Below, piece after piece: positions 5,543-7,185 of a stretch of DNA of 7,185 nucleotides (its first letter is position 1; the number at the start of each line of letters is the position of its first letter). The notes under the pieces are model-generated. The model saw only the letters and a program-made list of their open reading frames with translations. It ran no database searches and had not been told where the DNA came from. The stretch is from an uncultured Saprospiraceae bacterium (GTDB lineage Bacteria; Bacteroidota; Bacteroidia; Chitinophagales; Saprospiraceae). Location: NCBI GenBank assembly GCA_937959095.1, contig CALGLY010000314.1:1-7185 (forward strand). The letters are read 5' to 3'. A program made the translations under genes and the position numbers.

Positions 5543-7185
5543 ATGACTCAAAAAAAGTTATACGCCCTAGTCGTAGGCATTAATACCTATAATGCTTCTA
5601 TTCGTTCGCTTAGTGGATGTGTACAAGATGCTAAACGAGTAGCCAAGTATCTAGAAGAACATGAAGAAGCTCTCAAACCTGAAATTAAGCTTCTACTTAA
5701 TGAAGAAGCTACTAAAACTAATATTGTCAGTAAGTTTCGGGAGCATTTTGCACAAGCACAAGCTGGTGATACCGTACTCTTTCATTTTTCAGGACATGGT
5801 CAGCAGGAATACGCTAGTCTTACTTGGCAATCGGAAGCTGATGAGCGATTAGAATGTATTCTTTGTCATAACAGTGAAACCAATTTTCGATTAGCAGATA
5901 AAGAAATCCGCTTCTTGATTCATGAATTACATGCAGCTAAGCCTGATGTGCATATTGTTCTGCTGTTTGATTGTTGTAACTCCGGAGACAATACCCGCGC
6001 AGCCGATGTTTTGGAGAATTACCCAACAGCCGTTGCCCGACGATCAGGAGGAGTAGCCGATGAGCGTCCTTGGGATGAATTTATTTTTGCGGAACAACTT
6101 CCTGAAAGTGCTTTTGAAGGAAAAACAGTCAGTGAAGTATTGCCCGAAGGTAAACATATTCAATTAGCTGCTAGTTTGCCGCATGAATTAGCTTGGGAGG
6201 TAAATGGAGAAGGCATTTTTACAAAAAACCTAATTGATATATTAGAACGTAGTGGTGGTAATATCACTTATTACGACCTAAAGCAACGGATCAAATACTA
6301 TGTGAGAGAAAGCAAGATACAGCACCCACAAGTATATGCACAAGGGAAAGATAAGCAAGGTCTATTTCAAGGCTTCTTAGGAAAAAGTGTTGAAAGTCAG
6401 CCCACCAATGTTCGTATCTACTATACAGAAGGAAAGCTAGAAATGGATATGGGCTACACGAATGGCATATCGGAGGAAAGCAAAATAAATATTCATACAA
6501 ATACAGGTATGCTAGAGGCTACTGTAGGTGAAGTATCCGCCAATAAGTCAAAACTTATCCTTCCAACCGAAGATCTAGAAAGACTAGAACCGGGACAGGA
6601 TTATGCTGGTTCGCTTAAAGGCTTAATGACTGCGCCACTAAAGATTTATATTCACGATGAAGAAGGCGATTCCGAATTAATTACTCAGTTAAAGGAGTGT
6701 GTAGCTGCCCTACCTGATAAGAATATCTACTTTGTAGATTCGTCTGTTCAGAATGATTATACCTTAGTAATTCGTAATGAACGTTTCCGAATCACGCGCT
6801 ATGATGATTACATTCGTCCACTTATTGAAACTGTTCCTATTACAGCACTCGATGCTATTGTTTCAGATTTAGATCATCTATCAAGATGGAAATATGTAGA
6901 AGAATTTAAAAATGAGAATCCAACTTTTTTCCAAAACGATTCTTTTATAAAAACCAATATCTGGCTTCAACAAGCCGATGAACCATGGCAATTATTAGAA
7001 ATAAAAAACGATGCTGTAACCTTGACTCCTCGTCAAAATAACGGTACGTGGACGGGGAATGTCAAAATAGAGTTAGTAAATACGAGTAAAAAAAGACTCT
7101 ATTGTTCTTTACTTTATATGCCTAGTAATTTTGGAGTCATTTCCCTGCTTGATCAAGATACGACACCAATAGAATCAAATCAATC
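5543..7185 (+). CDS. Caspase/metacaspase-family protease (peptidase C14) with C-terminal extension, 3' end outside window
   Basis: The frame is open from the ATG at 5543 to the right edge (547 codons, no stop). Residues 1-280 form a C14 caspase fold: KLYALVVGINTY at the first strand, LSGCVQDAKRVAKYL next, GDTVLFHFSGHGQQ with catalytic His85, and VLLFDCCNSGDNTR with catalytic Cys145 (Cys144 precedes it; relatives have DSCHSG or DCCHSG). Then come HIQLAAS (205-211), GIFTKNLIDIL and ITYYDLKQRI, the usual small-subunit elements. The acidic GDTVLF and DCC pattern suggests specificity for basic P1 residues; Arg166-Arg167, just after the catalytic loop, is a possible self-cleavage site. Residues 281 onward are beta-rich; LVNTSKKRLYCSLLYMPSNFGVISLL (from about 511) resembles C-terminal beta-sandwich domains of bacterial caspase proteins such as DUF4384-like ones, a tentative match. 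No signal peptide, so cytoplasmic. Function unknown; homologues take part in regulated proteolysis, cell death and some anti-phage systems. Confidence 0.92.
   Translation, partial: MTQKKLYALVVGINTYNASIRSLSGCVQDAKRVAKYLEEHEEALKPEIKLLLNEEATKTNIVSKFREHFAQAQAGDTVLFHFSGHGQQEYASLTWQSEADERLECILCHNSETNFRLADKEIRFLIHELHAAKPDVHIVLLFDCCNSGDNTRAADVLENYPTAVARRSGGVADERPWDEFIFAEQLPESAFEGKTVSEVLPEGKHIQLAASLPHELAWEVNGEGIFTKNLIDILERSGGNITYYDLKQRIKYYVRESKIQHPQVYAQGKDKQGLFQGFLGKSVESQPTNVRIYYTEGKLEMDMGYTNGISEESKINIHTNTGMLEATVGEVSANKSKLILPTEDLERLEPGQDYAGSLKGLMTAPLKIYIHDEEGDSELITQLKECVAALPDKNIYFVDSSVQNDYTLVIRNERFRITRYDDYIRPLIETVPITALDAIVSDLDHLSRWKYVEEFKNENPTFFQNDSFIKTNIWLQQADEPWQLLEIKNDAVTLTPRQNNGTWTGNVKIELVNTSKKRLYCSLLYMPSNFGVISLLDQDTTPIESNQ

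Noticed and set aside
5661..5852. Plus-strand open frame of 63 codons
   Set aside because: It overlaps the caspase-like gene in another frame, across the part that encodes the conserved His85 motif.
6291..6500. Minus-strand open frame of 69 codons
   Set aside because: It is antisense to the caspase-like gene and has no homology-like motif.

Overview
This window looks like ordinary chromosome from a member of the Bacteroidota. The evidence is an outer-membrane TonB-dependent receptor with an N-terminal carboxypeptidase-regulatory-like domain (a hallmark of that phylum), AT-rich intergenic DNA, A-rich translation leaders with almost no Shine-Dalgarno signals, and a two-domain caspase-family protein of a kind common in that phylum. 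A Saprospira-like lineage is possible, but that is a guess from gene content and not something the sequence proves.

Layout: (1) bases 1-314, plus strand: the 3' part of a uracil-DNA-glycosylase-superfamily gene whose start lies off the left edge. (2) bases 317-3613, minus strand: a two-gene unit read right to left, first a 759-residue TonB-dependent receptor and then, 9 bp later, a 335-residue APH-fold sugar kinase of the N-acetylhexosamine 1-kinase-like group. It converges on the glycosylase gene with only 2 bp between the stop codons. (3) bases 3614-3815: a 202-bp divergent intergenic region with a perfect 10-bp direct repeat at 50-bp spacing and a 7+7-bp inverted repeat. (4) bases 3816-5414, plus strand: a stand-alone maltokinase-type protein (Mak N-terminal cap plus APH-like kinase domain), not fused to trehalose synthase. 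(5) bases 5415-5542: an AT-rich gap of 128 bp. (6) bases 5543 to the right edge, plus strand: a caspase/metacaspase-family (peptidase C14) protein with an intact His/Cys pair and a long C-terminal extension. It is cut off by the window end after 547 codons.

How they may work together: the receptor would bring a small ligand across the outer membrane, and the adjacent kinase could trap an imported or recycled sugar as its 1-phosphate. The divergent Mak-type kinase belongs to a family that makes maltose 1-phosphate for the GlgE alpha-glucan pathway. Two kinases from families that phosphorylate the anomeric carbon of sugars therefore flank one promoter region. Whether they are functionally linked is inference, since no GlgE, TreS, GlgB, SusD or glycoside hydrolase is visible here. 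The caspase-like gene has its own 128-bp leader and is probably a separate unit; its partners, if any, lie to the right of the window. No RNA genes, CRISPR arrays, insertion sequences or prophage genes were seen.
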